Source of the DNA: an uncultured Prevotellaceae bacterium
Lineage (GTDB): Bacteria > Bacteroidota > Bacteroidia > Bacteroidales > Bacteroidaceae
NCBI GenBank assembly: GCA_902781315.1
Contig: CACZIT010000039.1
Span: 1 to 55,247 of the forward strand
DNA length: 55,247 bases
Direction: 5' to 3'
Part shown: positions 6,465 through 16,792 of the stretch, piece after piece
Layout: every line of letters begins with the position of its first letter
Position numbering within the stretch: the first letter of the stretch is position 1
The notes under the pieces: generated by a model
Told to the model about the DNA's origin: nothing
The model's database searches: none
The model's input: only the letters and a program-made list of their open reading frames with translations
Position numbers and translations under genes: made by a program

Positions 6465-7229
6465 GGCAGCCCTCATTCTGGTACCCGAGGTCATCATGCG
6501 GCGCCACTTTCGATAGCCGAAGATGGCGATGACGACATAGAGGGCGTAGAGGGAGGCCTTGAAGGGGATGTCCTTATAGAAGTAGAGGCAGCAGGTGACG
6601 ACGTCGACGACAATCCAGATGAGCCATTGCTCCAAGTACTTGCGTGCCAGGGCCCAGATGCCCACGAAGGAGAGCGCTGTGGTGAAGGAGTCGGCCAGGG
6701 GCACACGCGAGTCGGTGCAGGTGACGAGGAACGTGTAGAGTGCTGCCCAGGCCAGGAGGGTGAGTATACCCACCCCCAACCCCTCCCGAAGGGAGTGGGG
6801 TCTAGATAGCCAAGAGGTGATTGGGGTGGACTCAGACTTTTCTCCTTGTGAAGAGGAACTTTTCTTCCTCATCCAATTGAAGTAGCCATAGACGGTCATG
6901 GCGAGATAATAGAACTCCATGCCGCAATCGGCATAGAGTCCTTTCTGATAGTAGAGCACGATGCCCAGGCTCTGCATGAGGAAGCCTACGAGCCACAGCC
7001 AGATGGAGGCGTGGTACTCAAGGATGATGTAAGCCAGACCGAGTGCCGTCGTGAGCATGTCGAGCCAGTGGGCGGCCAAAAAGGGACCCCACCCCGACCC
7101 TCCCCAAAGGGAGAAGCCCCACCCCGACCCTCCCCAAAGGGGGAGGGAGAAAAGCTCGCCAATCAGGAACGATCCACACTGCTCTCCCATGGAGCAGAGT
7201 GTCGTCGATGCCAATAGTAGTTCAGTCAT
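6462..7229 (-). CDS. pnuT: PnuC-family vitamin transporter, probably thiamine (PnuT)
   Basis: The core is a PnuC-type membrane protein with six to seven predicted helices. It carries the family phrases WLDMLTTALGLAYIILEY, ASIWLWLVGFLMQ, LYADCGMEFYYL and, near the end, WIVVDVVTCCLYFYKDI. It lies directly downstream of a TonB receptor behind a TPP riboswitch, which points to thiamine rather than nicotinamide riboside. Two extra segments look like translated palindromic repeats: LPLWGGSGWG..LWGGSGWG in the N-terminus (about residues 29-50) and a 'LREGLGVG' piece in a loop (about residue 145). Both keep the frame. The N-terminal extension before WLD is longer than usual, so the true start is uncertain. 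Confidence 0.8.
   Translation of the reverse strand: MTELLLASTTLCSMGEQCGSFLIGELFSLPLWGGSGWGFSLWGGSGWGPFLAAHWLDMLTTALGLAYIILEYHASIWLWLVGFLMQSLGIVLYYQKGLYADCGMEFYYLAMTVYGYFNWMRKKSSSSQGEKSESTPITSWLSRPHSLREGLGVGILTLLAWAALYTFLVTCTDSRVPLADSFTTALSFVGIWALARKYLEQWLIWIVVDVVTCCLYFYKDIPFKASLYALYVVIAIFGYRKWRRMMTSGTRMRAA
7080..7150. repeat. two G/C-rich REP copies inside pnuT
   Basis: CCCCACCCCGACCCTCCCC followed by an AAAGGG turn occurs twice in tandem. A third, inverted copy lies between pnuT and the TonB receptor gene (about 7258-7292). The tandem pair is translated as the LWGGSGWG repeats of PnuT. A related copy at 6768-6801 encodes the PnuT loop insertion. Confidence 0.75.
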
Positions 7230-7257
7230 ATTCGAATCAGTTTATTTTCGGAATATC

Positions 7258-7292
7258 TTCCCCCTCCCCCTTTGGGGAGGGCCGGGGTGGGG
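7258..7292. repeat. REP copy in the receptor-pnuT gap
   Basis: CCCTCCCCCTTTGGGGAGGG followed by CCGGGGTGGGG, in inverted orientation to the copies inside pnuT. It can form a stable hairpin in the transcript between the two genes and could reduce pnuT expression or protect the upstream message. Confidence 0.7.
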
Positions 7293-7295
7293 CTC

Positions 7296-9767
7296 TTAAA
7301 ATCTCAGCGTGAGGCTACCCATGGCGGTGAAGCCACTCATGGGGACGAAGCCTATCTGGTAGTAACGGTTCTCGGGCAGGTGGCCATAGCTCTCGGCGAC
7401 AGCCGAATAGACCCATCCGCTGGCGGCATAGTGGGCGTTGAAGACGTTGCCGAGGTTCACGCCGACGACCATCTCCTTCACCGGCTTCAGCCACGAGGCC
7501 TTGCAGGTGTAGCTCAGGCGGAGGTCAGAACGCGAGAAGGCGGGCAGCGAACGGTCGCGGTTCTCGGTGTTGTCGAGATACTGGCGCGAGACGTAGCTGG
7601 TGTGCCAGACGGCCTGCCAGCCCTTGTGGTGCACGTCGATGAAGCCATTCAGAATCGTCGAGGGCGAGAAGGCCAGCGTGGAGTTGTCGTAGTGGAACTG
7701 GCGAAGCTCGTCGCCGTTGCCGTCGATGTGGTACTTGGCCATGTCAGCCTTCAGACCTTCGATGTCGTCACCATGATTCCAGTCGTCCCAGTCCTCTACG
7801 AACTCGTCGAAATCCTTGATCTTGTTCATGCTCAGCGCGGCATTGGCTTCCAGCGTCAGCCACGACAGCGGTGCCCACGAGGCAGTGAGTTCCACGCCAA
7901 GGCGATAGCTGTCCTTGATGTTGGTGGTGAGGGGTTCGCCGATGTCGCTCACGGCGCCCGTCTGCACAAACTGGTCGGTGTAGTCCATGTAGTAAGCGTT
8001 CACGCCGGCGCGCCACGTCTGGGCCGTGTACTGGTAGCCCAGCTCGTAGTCCAGAAGGCTCTCGGCGCTGGGTGCGGGGTAGTTGGCGTTGTCAGTGAAG
8101 TTGTTGCGCTCGGGCTCGCGATGGCTCATGGCCACCGATCCGTAGACGCGATGACCTTGGCTGTGGAAGCTGAAGCCGGCCTTCGGGTTCAGGAAGTTGT
8201 ACTTCTCGTCGATGTCGAGGTAGTGCTTTTCGTAGAGGTACGTCTGCTCGTTATAGCGGAACTTATCGTTGTAGCCGTCGGTCTTGTAGCTCACGTGGCG
8301 GTACTGCATGTCGGCAAACACGTCCCATTGCGGCGTGATGCGATACAGGGCCTTGATGTAGGCATTGCCATCCAGCTTCTTGGCATCAGAGTCGTAGTAC
8401 TGATAGTCGCCATTGCTGAGCATGAGGCTGCGCAAGTGGTCGTTGCTGATGTAAGTGACGTAGCCGAAGTGGTTGCCGTCGAACTGCTGCAGGGAGAGTC
8501 CGCCCACGACGTCCCAGTCCTCATCCTTGTAGTTCAAGCTCCACACCAGTCCGTAGGCATCCTGCTTGAGGCCCTTCTTGCGCACCCAGTCGGTGCGCTT
8601 CACGCCGGAGAGTGCCTCTCCGTTGAATTCGGCATTGGGCAGGCCGAGTTTCTTGATTTTGTTGTTCGGCCGAAACTCGCGATAGTAGCCGTAGCCGTGG
8701 GTGTAGTGCAGCGTGGCGGTGGTGTTCCAGCGTGGCGAGATGCGCCAGGCTGCCGTGAGCAGGTTGTGGCTCTGCCAGAAGTTGTCAGTGGTTTTGTTCC
8801 AGTAGGAACCATCGTTCATCTGGTAGCGCTCGGTGAGGTATTTGCCGTCGGCACCGCGGGCGAAGTTGCCGTCGGCGTCGTAGCTGAGCGTCTCATAGAG
8901 GGTGTTGTAGCGGCCCAGTCCGGCGTCATACATGTCGGCATAGGTCTTGATGCCGGTCTGTGCGCCGTAGGTGCCGTCCATGAGCGAGAGGTCGTCGTTG
9001 CCGGCCTTGACGCCGTTCCATGCCTGTCCGGTCTTCTCGAAGTTGCCGAAGTTCTTGTAGGCGATGGTGAGCTGGTCGTTGATGTAGCGCAGCGAGCCAT
9101 AATAGCTGCCCGAGCGACCGCTGGTGCCGTGGATGTAGCCGTCGGTATTGGTCTCGTGGTAGGCACCGTCGAAGACGAAGTGGCGGGCGAAGAGTCCCGT
9201 GGAGAACGAGCCGCCCACGTTGAACGTGTTGTAGGAGCCATACGAGGCGCTCACCTCTGCCGTAGGCACGAGCGATGGAGCCTTCGACTGCAGCGACACC
9301 GTGCCACCGAAGGCACCGTCGCCATTGGTAGAAGAGCCCACGCCGCGCTGTATCTGCACCGAGCCGAGCAGCGAGGCATAGGAGTTCATGTTGGCCCAGA
9401 ACACACACTGGTCCTCGGGCGAGTTCAGGGGCACGCCGTCGAGGGTGACGTTGATGCGCGAGTCGCCGGCACCGCGGATGCGCATGTAGGTGGTACCGGT
9501 GCCCAGTCCGTTTTCGCTCCATGCCAGCACGCCCGGCGTGCGCGAGAAGAGGAAGGGCAGTTCCTGACCCGTGGTGGAGAATCCCTGCAGTTCTTTCCTG
9601 TCGATCTTGGCCACGGCAAAAGGCGCGTTCTTCTGGGCGCGCACGCCGCTTACTACTACTTCCTGCAGTTGCTCGATGGCGAGAGAGTCAGTGGGATTGG
9701 GCTGCGACCATGCCGCAGCAGATGGAACAAAGGCCAGCGTGGCCCATGCGAGAAGATGTTTTTTCAT
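7296..9767 (-). CDS. TonB-dependent outer-membrane receptor, probably for thiamine
   Basis: The 823-residue protein has a signal peptide (MKKHLLAWATLAFVPSAAA), a TonB-box-like region (EQLQEVVVSGVRAQK), and a plug domain at about residues 40-160. Plug motifs include LFSRTPGVLAWSENGLGTG, MRIRGAGDSRINVTLDGVPL and VQIQRGVGSSTNGDGAFGG. The rest is a 22-strand-type barrel ending in the aromatic-terminated SLTLRF. The TPP riboswitch in its leader and the PnuC-type gene downstream fit the Bacteroidota thiamine-uptake arrangement. Substrate is inferred from regulation and context. No carboxypeptidase-like N-terminal extension is present. Confidence 0.88.
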   Translation of the reverse strand: MKKHLLAWATLAFVPSAAAWSQPNPTDSLAIEQLQEVVVSGVRAQKNAPFAVAKIDRKELQGFSTTGQELPFLFSRTPGVLAWSENGLGTGTTYMRIRGAGDSRINVTLDGVPLNSPEDQCVFWANMNSYASLLGSVQIQRGVGSSTNGDGAFGGTVSLQSKAPSLVPTAEVSASYGSYNTFNVGGSFSTGLFARHFVFDGAYHETNTDGYIHGTSGRSGSYYGSLRYINDQLTIAYKNFGNFEKTGQAWNGVKAGNDDLSLMDGTYGAQTGIKTYADMYDAGLGRYNTLYETLSYDADGNFARGADGKYLTERYQMNDGSYWNKTTDNFWQSHNLLTAAWRISPRWNTTATLHYTHGYGYYREFRPNNKIKKLGLPNAEFNGEALSGVKRTDWVRKKGLKQDAYGLVWSLNYKDEDWDVVGGLSLQQFDGNHFGYVTYISNDHLRSLMLSNGDYQYYDSDAKKLDGNAYIKALYRITPQWDVFADMQYRHVSYKTDGYNDKFRYNEQTYLYEKHYLDIDEKYNFLNPKAGFSFHSQGHRVYGSVAMSHREPERNNFTDNANYPAPSAESLLDYELGYQYTAQTWRAGVNAYYMDYTDQFVQTGAVSDIGEPLTTNIKDSYRLGVELTASWAPLSWLTLEANAALSMNKIKDFDEFVEDWDDWNHGDDIEGLKADMAKYHIDGNGDELRQFHYDNSTLAFSPSTILNGFIDVHHKGWQAVWHTSYVSRQYLDNTENRDRSLPAFSRSDLRLSYTCKASWLKPVKEMVVGVNLGNVFNAHYAASGWVYSAVAESYGHLPENRYYQIGFVPMSGFTAMGSLTLRF

Positions 9768-9814
9768 TGTAGTTTTACCTTATTTATAAATATGAAATAA
9801 GGGGGAGAGAAGGT

Positions 9815-9905
9815 CTTTTTCCCTACGCAGGCATTACCCTGTTCAGGTCAGAGGGTATGATCTCAGCCAACAGCCAATTGCTGTGGCACCCCTTAATCAG
9901 CACTT
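9815..9905 (-). promoter_or_regulatory. TPP (THI-box) riboswitch
   Basis: Read on the minus strand, the leader contains GGGGTGCC, then GGCTGAGATCATACCC, GACCTGAACAGGGTAATGCC and TGCGTAGGGA. These are the conserved TPP aptamer elements in the right order. It lies about 50 nt upstream of the TonB receptor start and so controls thiamine uptake. A separate terminator or anti-terminator is not obvious in the short distance to the start codon, so translational control is possible. Confidence 0.95.
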
Positions 9906-9918
9906 TGCTAATCGCTTG

Positions 9919-9926
9919 CAAAGGTA
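9919..9926 (-). promoter_or_regulatory. promoter -7 box of the thiamine-uptake unit
   Basis: TACCTTTG on the minus strand, directly before the TPP aptamer, with a TTG-containing -33 region around 9940-9945. Confidence 0.65.
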
Positions 9927-9964
9927 CAAATAATAATTGACAATCAGTAATTTGCAGCCGAAAA

Positions 9965-11113
9965 TTATTCGGCTAAGAGTTTTTTGCCATCTTTGATGAT
10001 GATGCCCCGGCAGTTTGAAGGGTAGGGGAGCGCTTGCCCCTGTAGGTTGTAAGCCTGGTGGCTGTGTGTGGTCACGATGCTCTCAATGCCGCTTGTCTTG
10101 GGCTCATAGCGGAAGTTGTTTTCTATAATGGCATTGACGAGCGCTTGCCCCATGACATCGCTGTCGCCCGAACGGTCAGTGCCGGCGAAGTCCATCATGA
10201 CAATGCCCGTGGGGCCCCAGTGACTCTCGTCGGCGAGGTAGTCAGCTACGTACTTATTCGTTGTGGCAGCGCACTCGCGGATGCCCTCAATGGATGCCGA
10301 CTGGGTATAGCCGCTGCAGTGGTTGACAATCCAGACATTGTTGAGTTGCTTGCGCTTGTGGAGTGTCACGGTGAAGTCGAGCATTGTCTTGAGCGCATTC
10401 ACCTTCTTGTCGAGAGCAGCGGCTTCGGTCAGTTCGTAGAAGTCCTGCACATAGAGCGTACTGCTGTTAGTGATGCCCTTGATGCGGCCGTTCTTCTGCT
10501 TGTCGAAACCGGCATCGTGGCTCCATCCCGTGATGAAAGCTCCCACTGGTGTCGAAGCGTAGTTGTCGCGACTGGCCACGAGCAGTTTGCCGCGCATCTC
10601 GCCCAGCGTGAGGCGCGGCTTGAAGTCGACGATGCGTTCTTTCATGCCATCGCTGTTGAGCAGTTCGCTCATCAGTTGGTTCCACGTGGTGCGACTTCCG
10701 CCGTTGTCGTTTTCGAAACGCATGATGACGATGGCCGTCTCCGAAGGGTTGGCTTCGAGTGAGTCGCAGAGCAGTTGCAGGGCGTCGGCAAAGCGGATGT
10801 TGGTTTCCAGAATGCCGTGGTAGATGACGAGGTTGTCCTGTCCGTCGTCGTCGGTGCTCACAGCCGGGCGCAGGTCGAAGGCCCTCACGCCGGCGGCCCA
10901 TTGGTCGGCCAGCGTGAGGTCTTGCGTACGTCCGAAGGCATCGGCAAACTCGCCCCAGGTGAAACCCTCACCCGTAGCAGCATCGTGGGTGCCGGGTATG
11001 GACATCTGCATGACGTAGGTGTCGTCGCTGAGGCGACTCATCCAGTTGTCAGCCGAGACTGTCAGCCACGTGCTGCAGGCGATTGCCAAAGAAAGGATTG
11101 TCCGGTTCTTCAT
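9965..11113 (-). CDS. secreted phosphatidylinositol-specific phospholipase C-like protein
   Basis: The 382-residue protein has a signal peptide (cleavage near residue 21) and a PI-PLC X-type domain. SIPGTHDAAT carries the first catalytic His (His43). GVRAFDLRP and IYHGILE carry the second His (His99). FADALQLLCDSLEANPSETAIVIM follows, as in bacterial PI-PLCs, which cleave phosphatidylinositol through a cyclic phosphate. The C-terminus (NLQGQALPYPSNCRGIIIKDGKKLLAE) is the Prevotella-type tail of exported proteins. It lies only 9 nt after the upstream DUF3298 lipoprotein gene on the same strand, so the two are probably co-transcribed. Substrate is not proven; host lipids or glycolipids are possible. 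Confidence 0.85.
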   Translation of the reverse strand: MKNRTILSLAIACSTWLTVSADNWMSRLSDDTYVMQMSIPGTHDAATGEGFTWGEFADAFGRTQDLTLADQWAAGVRAFDLRPAVSTDDDGQDNLVIYHGILETNIRFADALQLLCDSLEANPSETAIVIMRFENDNGGSRTTWNQLMSELLNSDGMKERIVDFKPRLTLGEMRGKLLVASRDNYASTPVGAFITGWSHDAGFDKQKNGRIKGITNSSTLYVQDFYELTEAAALDKKVNALKTMLDFTVTLHKRKQLNNVWIVNHCSGYTQSASIEGIRECAATTNKYVADYLADESHWGPTGIVMMDFAGTDRSGDSDVMGQALVNAIIENNFRYEPKTSGIESIVTTHSHQAYNLQGQALPYPSNCRGIIIKDGKKLLAE

Positions 11114-11122
11114 CTTATTGTT

Positions 11123-12019
11123 TTATTTGATCAGCCGCTTGGCAGTTTCCGTCAGGTAAGGCATAAGGTCTTTGTAACTGATGACAAACTGCGGCAGTCC
11201 GGCAGCATAGGCGGCGATCTCGTACTGGTTATAGAGGAACATGACTCCCTCCTTCGTGAACAGCGGCGGACACTGCGGCATGGGGATGTAGTAGGCGCTG
11301 GCCTCACCCTGCAAGTAGTCGCCCAACTCCTCTTCCTTGAAGTCGGGGTTGCCGTCGCCAAAATATTCTACTAGCCCTTTACGCATCAAGCTCTGTATGT
11401 TGTCCTCGGGATCGTCAGACTTGCGGATGATTTCCCAGCCGATGCGGCGACCGTCGCTCTTGCGGAAGGTCTGACCGAAGATGAGGTAACTACCGTGGGC
11501 ACCACCAAGGTAGACATTGTTCACATACTGCATCGTGACCCATTGCTGGCCTTCTTGCCACTTGGTGATGGCGATAGAGTCGTAGAGCTCTAATTCTGGC
11601 CGTTCGGGTCCTTCAAAGTTGTCCATGATGTCGTGCCAGTTAGTGGCGTTGTATTTCTCGATGCTGGCAAAGTAGTGGTTCATCACGGCTGTCGTGTCGC
11701 TCAGCAGTTTGGCGTAGTCGCCCTCCAGACCGGCGGCATAGGTGCCGCCCAGTTGCTCGCTGATCCATTCATTGATGGAGGTCACGAGGGGAGCCTTCTT
11801 CTTGTTGGCCACGGGGAATTCCACATTCAGTGCACTCGTAGCCATCGAGTCGATTTTGTGGCGGGTGAACATGGTGACGGCCAGCGTGTCGGCTGGTGCC
11901 AGCTGGGTGGAGGCTGCCTTCGAGTCAGACGGCGCGGCTACATTGCTCTTCGCTTCCTTCGGTCCGCAGGCGCAAAGCAATGTCAGTAGTGAGGCGATGC
12001 AAAAGATACTTTTCTTCAT
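11123..12019 (-). CDS. DUF3298-type lipoprotein
   Basis: A lipoprotein signal (MKKSIFCIASLLTLLCAC, lipobox LLCAC) leads to a region with DUF4163/DUF3298 features: WISEQLGGTYAAGLEG, YVNNVYLGGAHGSYLI, the RRIGWEIIRKSDD strand and a C-terminal QFVISYKDLMPYLTETAKRLI. I chose the ATG at 12019; an in-frame start ten codons upstream lacks a signal-peptide shape. The family includes the extracellular part of RsiV, which binds lysozyme; whether this protein does is unknown. It is a periplasm-facing lipoprotein followed closely by the PI-PLC-like gene. Confidence 0.8.
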   Translation of the reverse strand: MKKSIFCIASLLTLLCACGPKEAKSNVAAPSDSKAASTQLAPADTLAVTMFTRHKIDSMATSALNVEFPVANKKKAPLVTSINEWISEQLGGTYAAGLEGDYAKLLSDTTAVMNHYFASIEKYNATNWHDIMDNFEGPERPELELYDSIAITKWQEGQQWVTMQYVNNVYLGGAHGSYLIFGQTFRKSDGRRIGWEIIRKSDDPEDNIQSLMRKGLVEYFGDGNPDFKEEELGDYLQGEASAYYIPMPQCPPLFTKEGVMFLYNQYEIAAYAAGLPQFVISYKDLMPYLTETAKRLIK

Positions 12020-12044
12020 GGTGTGTTTCTTTGATTTTGGTAAA

Positions 12045-12080
12045 GGCACCCGTCAGCTCACCAGAAGCATGACGGGTGCC
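12045..12080 (-). terminator. terminator-like hairpin after fumarase
   Basis: An 11-bp perfect stem, GGCACCCGTCA (12045-12055) with TGACGGGTGCC (12070-12080), has a 14-nt loop. On the minus strand it follows the fumarase stop; only a short U-rich stretch comes after. Confidence 0.65.
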
Positions 12081-12103
12081 AATGGTTTTATGAATCAGTG
12101 TTC

Positions 12104-13756
<1,653 letters not shown>

Positions 13757-13819
13757 AATGTCTATAATGATTTAACTTAAGTTTTGGAAGTGTCCTGTAA
13801 CTTCTTTTACTTCTCGGAA

Positions 13820-16726
13820 TTAATATCCGAAAATTTCTTCTGTTGACACGCGGCGCACGGGAGCAATCTGCTCGAGCGACTTCATGTCGAGTTCCTTCTC
13901 GTCGCCGAGGATGACGTAGCGATAAGGCTTACGGGCCATCTGCTGCTGCTCGAAGCGCACGATGTCGCTCAGCTGCAGTGAGGGCAGTGCCTCATAAATC
14001 TTCTTGTCGATGTCGTAGTCGATACCCATGCGCTTGGCCGACAGCCATGCGTTGATGAGCGAGAACTTCGTGGTGCGCTGGCTCTGCAGGCGCTTCGTCA
14101 GGGCGTCCTTGGCGATGCGGAAAGCAGTCTCGCTCTGCGGGATGGTGTCGAGAATCTGGTGGAACTGGCGCACGCAGTCCATCATCTTGTCGTTCTGCGT
14201 GATGATGTGGGTGAAGAAGTACTCCTTCTGGTCCTTGTAGCTGGGCTCCATGTAGGCGGCAAAGGCATTGTAGGCCAGTCCGCGAGCCTCGCGCAGTTCC
14301 TGGAACACGATGGTGTTCATGCCACCGCCGTAGTACTCGTTGAACAGGGCCTTCACGGCTGCCTCCTGCGGTTGCCACTCGCGCTGTTCGTTGTGGATCA
14401 TGCGCATGTAGATGTTCTTGGCGTCGTAGGGAGCCAGCAGAATCTCGTTCTGCGGGGTAGCCTGCATGGTGTAGTGCTTGCCCTCGGGCACGGGGATGAG
14501 CTTCTTGCTGGTCTTGTGAGCCTTCGTCACCACCTTGGCCAGCTGCTGCTCGGTGAGCGGGCCATAATATAATAAGGTGTGGTCGTACTTCGAGAGGTTC
14601 TTCAGCAGCGTGAGCAGTTCCTGCGGATCCTGTTGGCGCAGCTGCTCGATGCTCAGGTCGTGGCGCGAGGGGTTGTAGGGACCGTAGACGCCGTACTGCA
14701 CGAGGCGCGAGAAGTTCTGCTGCTGGTTCAGCTTCGCATCGTTGCGGCTCTTCTCCTCGAGGGCGATGAGCTGCTGCCAGGCATCTTTGTCCACCTTGGC
14801 ATTCTGCAGGACGTTCTCGAGCAATGCCAGTGCCTGCGGCATGTTCTCGGCCAGACCGCTCAGCGTGACGTTCAGTTGGCGTGCGCCGACGCTGATGCCG
14901 TAGTTGCAAGCCAGTTTGTAGAACTGCTGCTTGATCTGCTCGTTCGTGAGCTTGTCGGTGCCGAGGTATTCCAGGTAGTCCTTGGCGTAGCTGTAGCGCA
15001 GGTCGGACTCGTTGCCGAAGTCGTAGTGGAAGCTGAGCGTGAAGCGTCCGTTCTCGGTGTTCTGCACGTAGACGTAGGGCAGCTGCTTCTTCGTCTTGCC
15101 GAACGAGAGGTCTTTATTGAAGTCGACGAAGCGCGGCTCGATGGGCTTCACCTGCGAGTTCTGGATGTCTTTCACGAACTGACTCATCAGGTCGCGGTTG
15201 GTGGGGATGGGGGTGATCTGCGGTTTGTCGATCTTCTTCAGCGACTTGTCCTCGCCTTGGCGCTTCAGCACCGACACGTAGTTCTGGCCGAAGTGGCGGC
15301 GTGCGAAGTCGACCACCTGCTGCTTGGTGATGCCTGAGATGCGGTCGAGGTAGCCCACCTGCTGCTCCCAGGGAATCTCGTTGATGTAGGTGTCGACGAA
15401 CAGGTTGGCACGTGCCTGGTTGCTCTCCAGACGGGTGAAGTAGTTCAGCTTGGCGTTGTTGATGATCGAAGGCAGCAGGTCGTCAGAGAAGTTGCCGCTC
15501 TTCAGTTTCTCAATCTCAGCCAGCAGCAGCGAGCGCACCTCCTCGAGCGACTGTCCCTCCTTCGGTGTTCCGCCGAGGATGAAGCACGAGTAGTCGCGCA
15601 GTTTCTCCATTCCGCCAAAGGCACCGAGCATCTTCATCTGGTTGTTGATGTCGAGGTCGATGAGTCCGGCGGTACCGTTCGAGAGCATGTCGCCGATGAT
15701 GTCGAGCGTGTCGCACTGCAGCGAGTTGCCGCGGTCGAAGCGCCAACCCATCCACAGCGTCTCAGCCTCCAGACCGTAGACGGTGGTGTCGCGCGGGGCG
15801 GTGATGGGCTTCAGGGCGGGGAACTCAGGCTGGCGCACGTCGTCGCCAGGTTTCCAGGAACCGAAGTAACGGTCGATGATGGCGATGGTCTCGTCGGGAT
15901 TCAGGTCGCCGGCCATGCAGATGGCCACGTTGTTAGGGCGATACCACTTGTTGAAGTAGTTCTTGATGTTCACAATCGACGGGTTCTTCAGGTGCTCCTG
16001 TGTGCCGATGGTGGTCTGCGTGCCATAGGGGTGAGTGGGGAAGAGCATCTTGCTCATGGCCTCCCACAGTTTGCGCGAGTCCTGAGCGATGCCGATGTTG
16101 TACTCCTCATAGACAGCCTCCAGCTCGGTGTGGAAACCGCGGATCACCATGTTCTGGAAGCGGTCGCCCTGAATCTTGGCCCAGTTCTCCACCTCGTTCG
16201 AGGGGATGTCCTCGGTGTAGCACGTCACGTCGTTCGACGTGTAGGCATTGGTGCCCTCGGCGCCGATGGCGGCCATCAGCTTGTCGTACTCATTGGGGAT
16301 GAAGTAGCGGGCTGCGAGCTGCGACACAGAGTCGATCTCGTGGTAGGCCTGACGGCGTGCCTCAGGGTCGGTGAGCGTGCGATACTTTTCGTAGCGGGCC
16401 TCGATTTCGTCGAGCAGCGGCTGCTCGGCAGCGGGGTTGTTGGTGCCAAACAGCTTTGTGCCCTTAAACATCAGGTGCTCCAGATAGTGAGCCAGACCGG
16501 TGGTCTCGGCGGGGTCGTTCTTCGAACCCGTGCGCACTGCGATGTAGGTCTGTATGCGCGGCTTCTCAGTGTTCACGGAAAGATAGACCTTCAGACCATT
16601 GTCGAGGGTGTAGATGCGGGTCTGCATCTGGTCGCCGGCGACAGTCGTGTACTTGTAGTCCTTGGCCACAGTCTGGCCAACGACGGCGCAAAGCATGATG
16701 ATTGCGCTCAGGATGGTTTTCTTCAT
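13820..16726 (-). CDS. secreted M16-family zinc metallopeptidase (two M16 units)
   Basis: The 968-residue protein has a signal peptide (MKKTILSAIIMLCAVVGQTVA). Its first M16 domain carries the inverted zinc motif H80-Y-L-E83-H84 followed by LMFKGT; a downstream acidic helix (ELEAVYEEYNI) supplies the third ligand. A second M16 domain (residues about 560-960; YGGGMNTIVFQELREARGLAYNAFA) lacks the HxxEH motif, as is normal for pitrilysin-like proteins. It likely degrades peptides in the periplasm. The 66-bp gap to the upstream DUF4954 gene is filled by a 9-bp tandem repeat. Confidence 0.92.
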   Translation of the reverse strand: MKKTILSAIIMLCAVVGQTVAKDYKYTTVAGDQMQTRIYTLDNGLKVYLSVNTEKPRIQTYIAVRTGSKNDPAETTGLAHYLEHLMFKGTKLFGTNNPAAEQPLLDEIEARYEKYRTLTDPEARRQAYHEIDSVSQLAARYFIPNEYDKLMAAIGAEGTNAYTSNDVTCYTEDIPSNEVENWAKIQGDRFQNMVIRGFHTELEAVYEEYNIGIAQDSRKLWEAMSKMLFPTHPYGTQTTIGTQEHLKNPSIVNIKNYFNKWYRPNNVAICMAGDLNPDETIAIIDRYFGSWKPGDDVRQPEFPALKPITAPRDTTVYGLEAETLWMGWRFDRGNSLQCDTLDIIGDMLSNGTAGLIDLDINNQMKMLGAFGGMEKLRDYSCFILGGTPKEGQSLEEVRSLLLAEIEKLKSGNFSDDLLPSIINNAKLNYFTRLESNQARANLFVDTYINEIPWEQQVGYLDRISGITKQQVVDFARRHFGQNYVSVLKRQGEDKSLKKIDKPQITPIPTNRDLMSQFVKDIQNSQVKPIEPRFVDFNKDLSFGKTKKQLPYVYVQNTENGRFTLSFHYDFGNESDLRYSYAKDYLEYLGTDKLTNEQIKQQFYKLACNYGISVGARQLNVTLSGLAENMPQALALLENVLQNAKVDKDAWQQLIALEEKSRNDAKLNQQQNFSRLVQYGVYGPYNPSRHDLSIEQLRQQDPQELLTLLKNLSKYDHTLLYYGPLTEQQLAKVVTKAHKTSKKLIPVPEGKHYTMQATPQNEILLAPYDAKNIYMRMIHNEQREWQPQEAAVKALFNEYYGGGMNTIVFQELREARGLAYNAFAAYMEPSYKDQKEYFFTHIITQNDKMMDCVRQFHQILDTIPQSETAFRIAKDALTKRLQSQRTTKFSLINAWLSAKRMGIDYDIDKKIYEALPSLQLSDIVRFEQQQMARKPYRYVILGDEKELDMKSLEQIAPVRRVSTEEIFGY

Positions 16727-16747
16727 ATGGTTGTTTTTTTTTAAAAG

Positions 16748-16792
16748 TTTCTAGATTTCCTAGATGGTCTAGATTTTCTAGATATTCTAGGT
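16748..16792. repeat. 9-bp tandem repeat, five units
   Basis: Five 9-mers, each a variant of TTTCTAGAT, fill the space between the M16 start and the DUF4954 stop exactly. On the transcript they lie in the intercistronic leader of the M16 gene. Confidence 0.75.

Noticed and set aside
6187-6809. Plus-strand open frames across the 37-bp repeats (repetitive 'LWYLRHH' peptides)
   Set aside because: They are translations of palindromic DNA and run into the antisense of pnuT; no start signal or family is seen.
7272-9800. An 842-codon open frame on the plus strand opposite the TonB receptor
   Set aside because: The receptor on the minus strand has signal peptide, plug motifs and riboswitch; the plus-strand product is low-complexity Val/Ala/Gly/His sequence typical of antisense frames in GC-rich genes.
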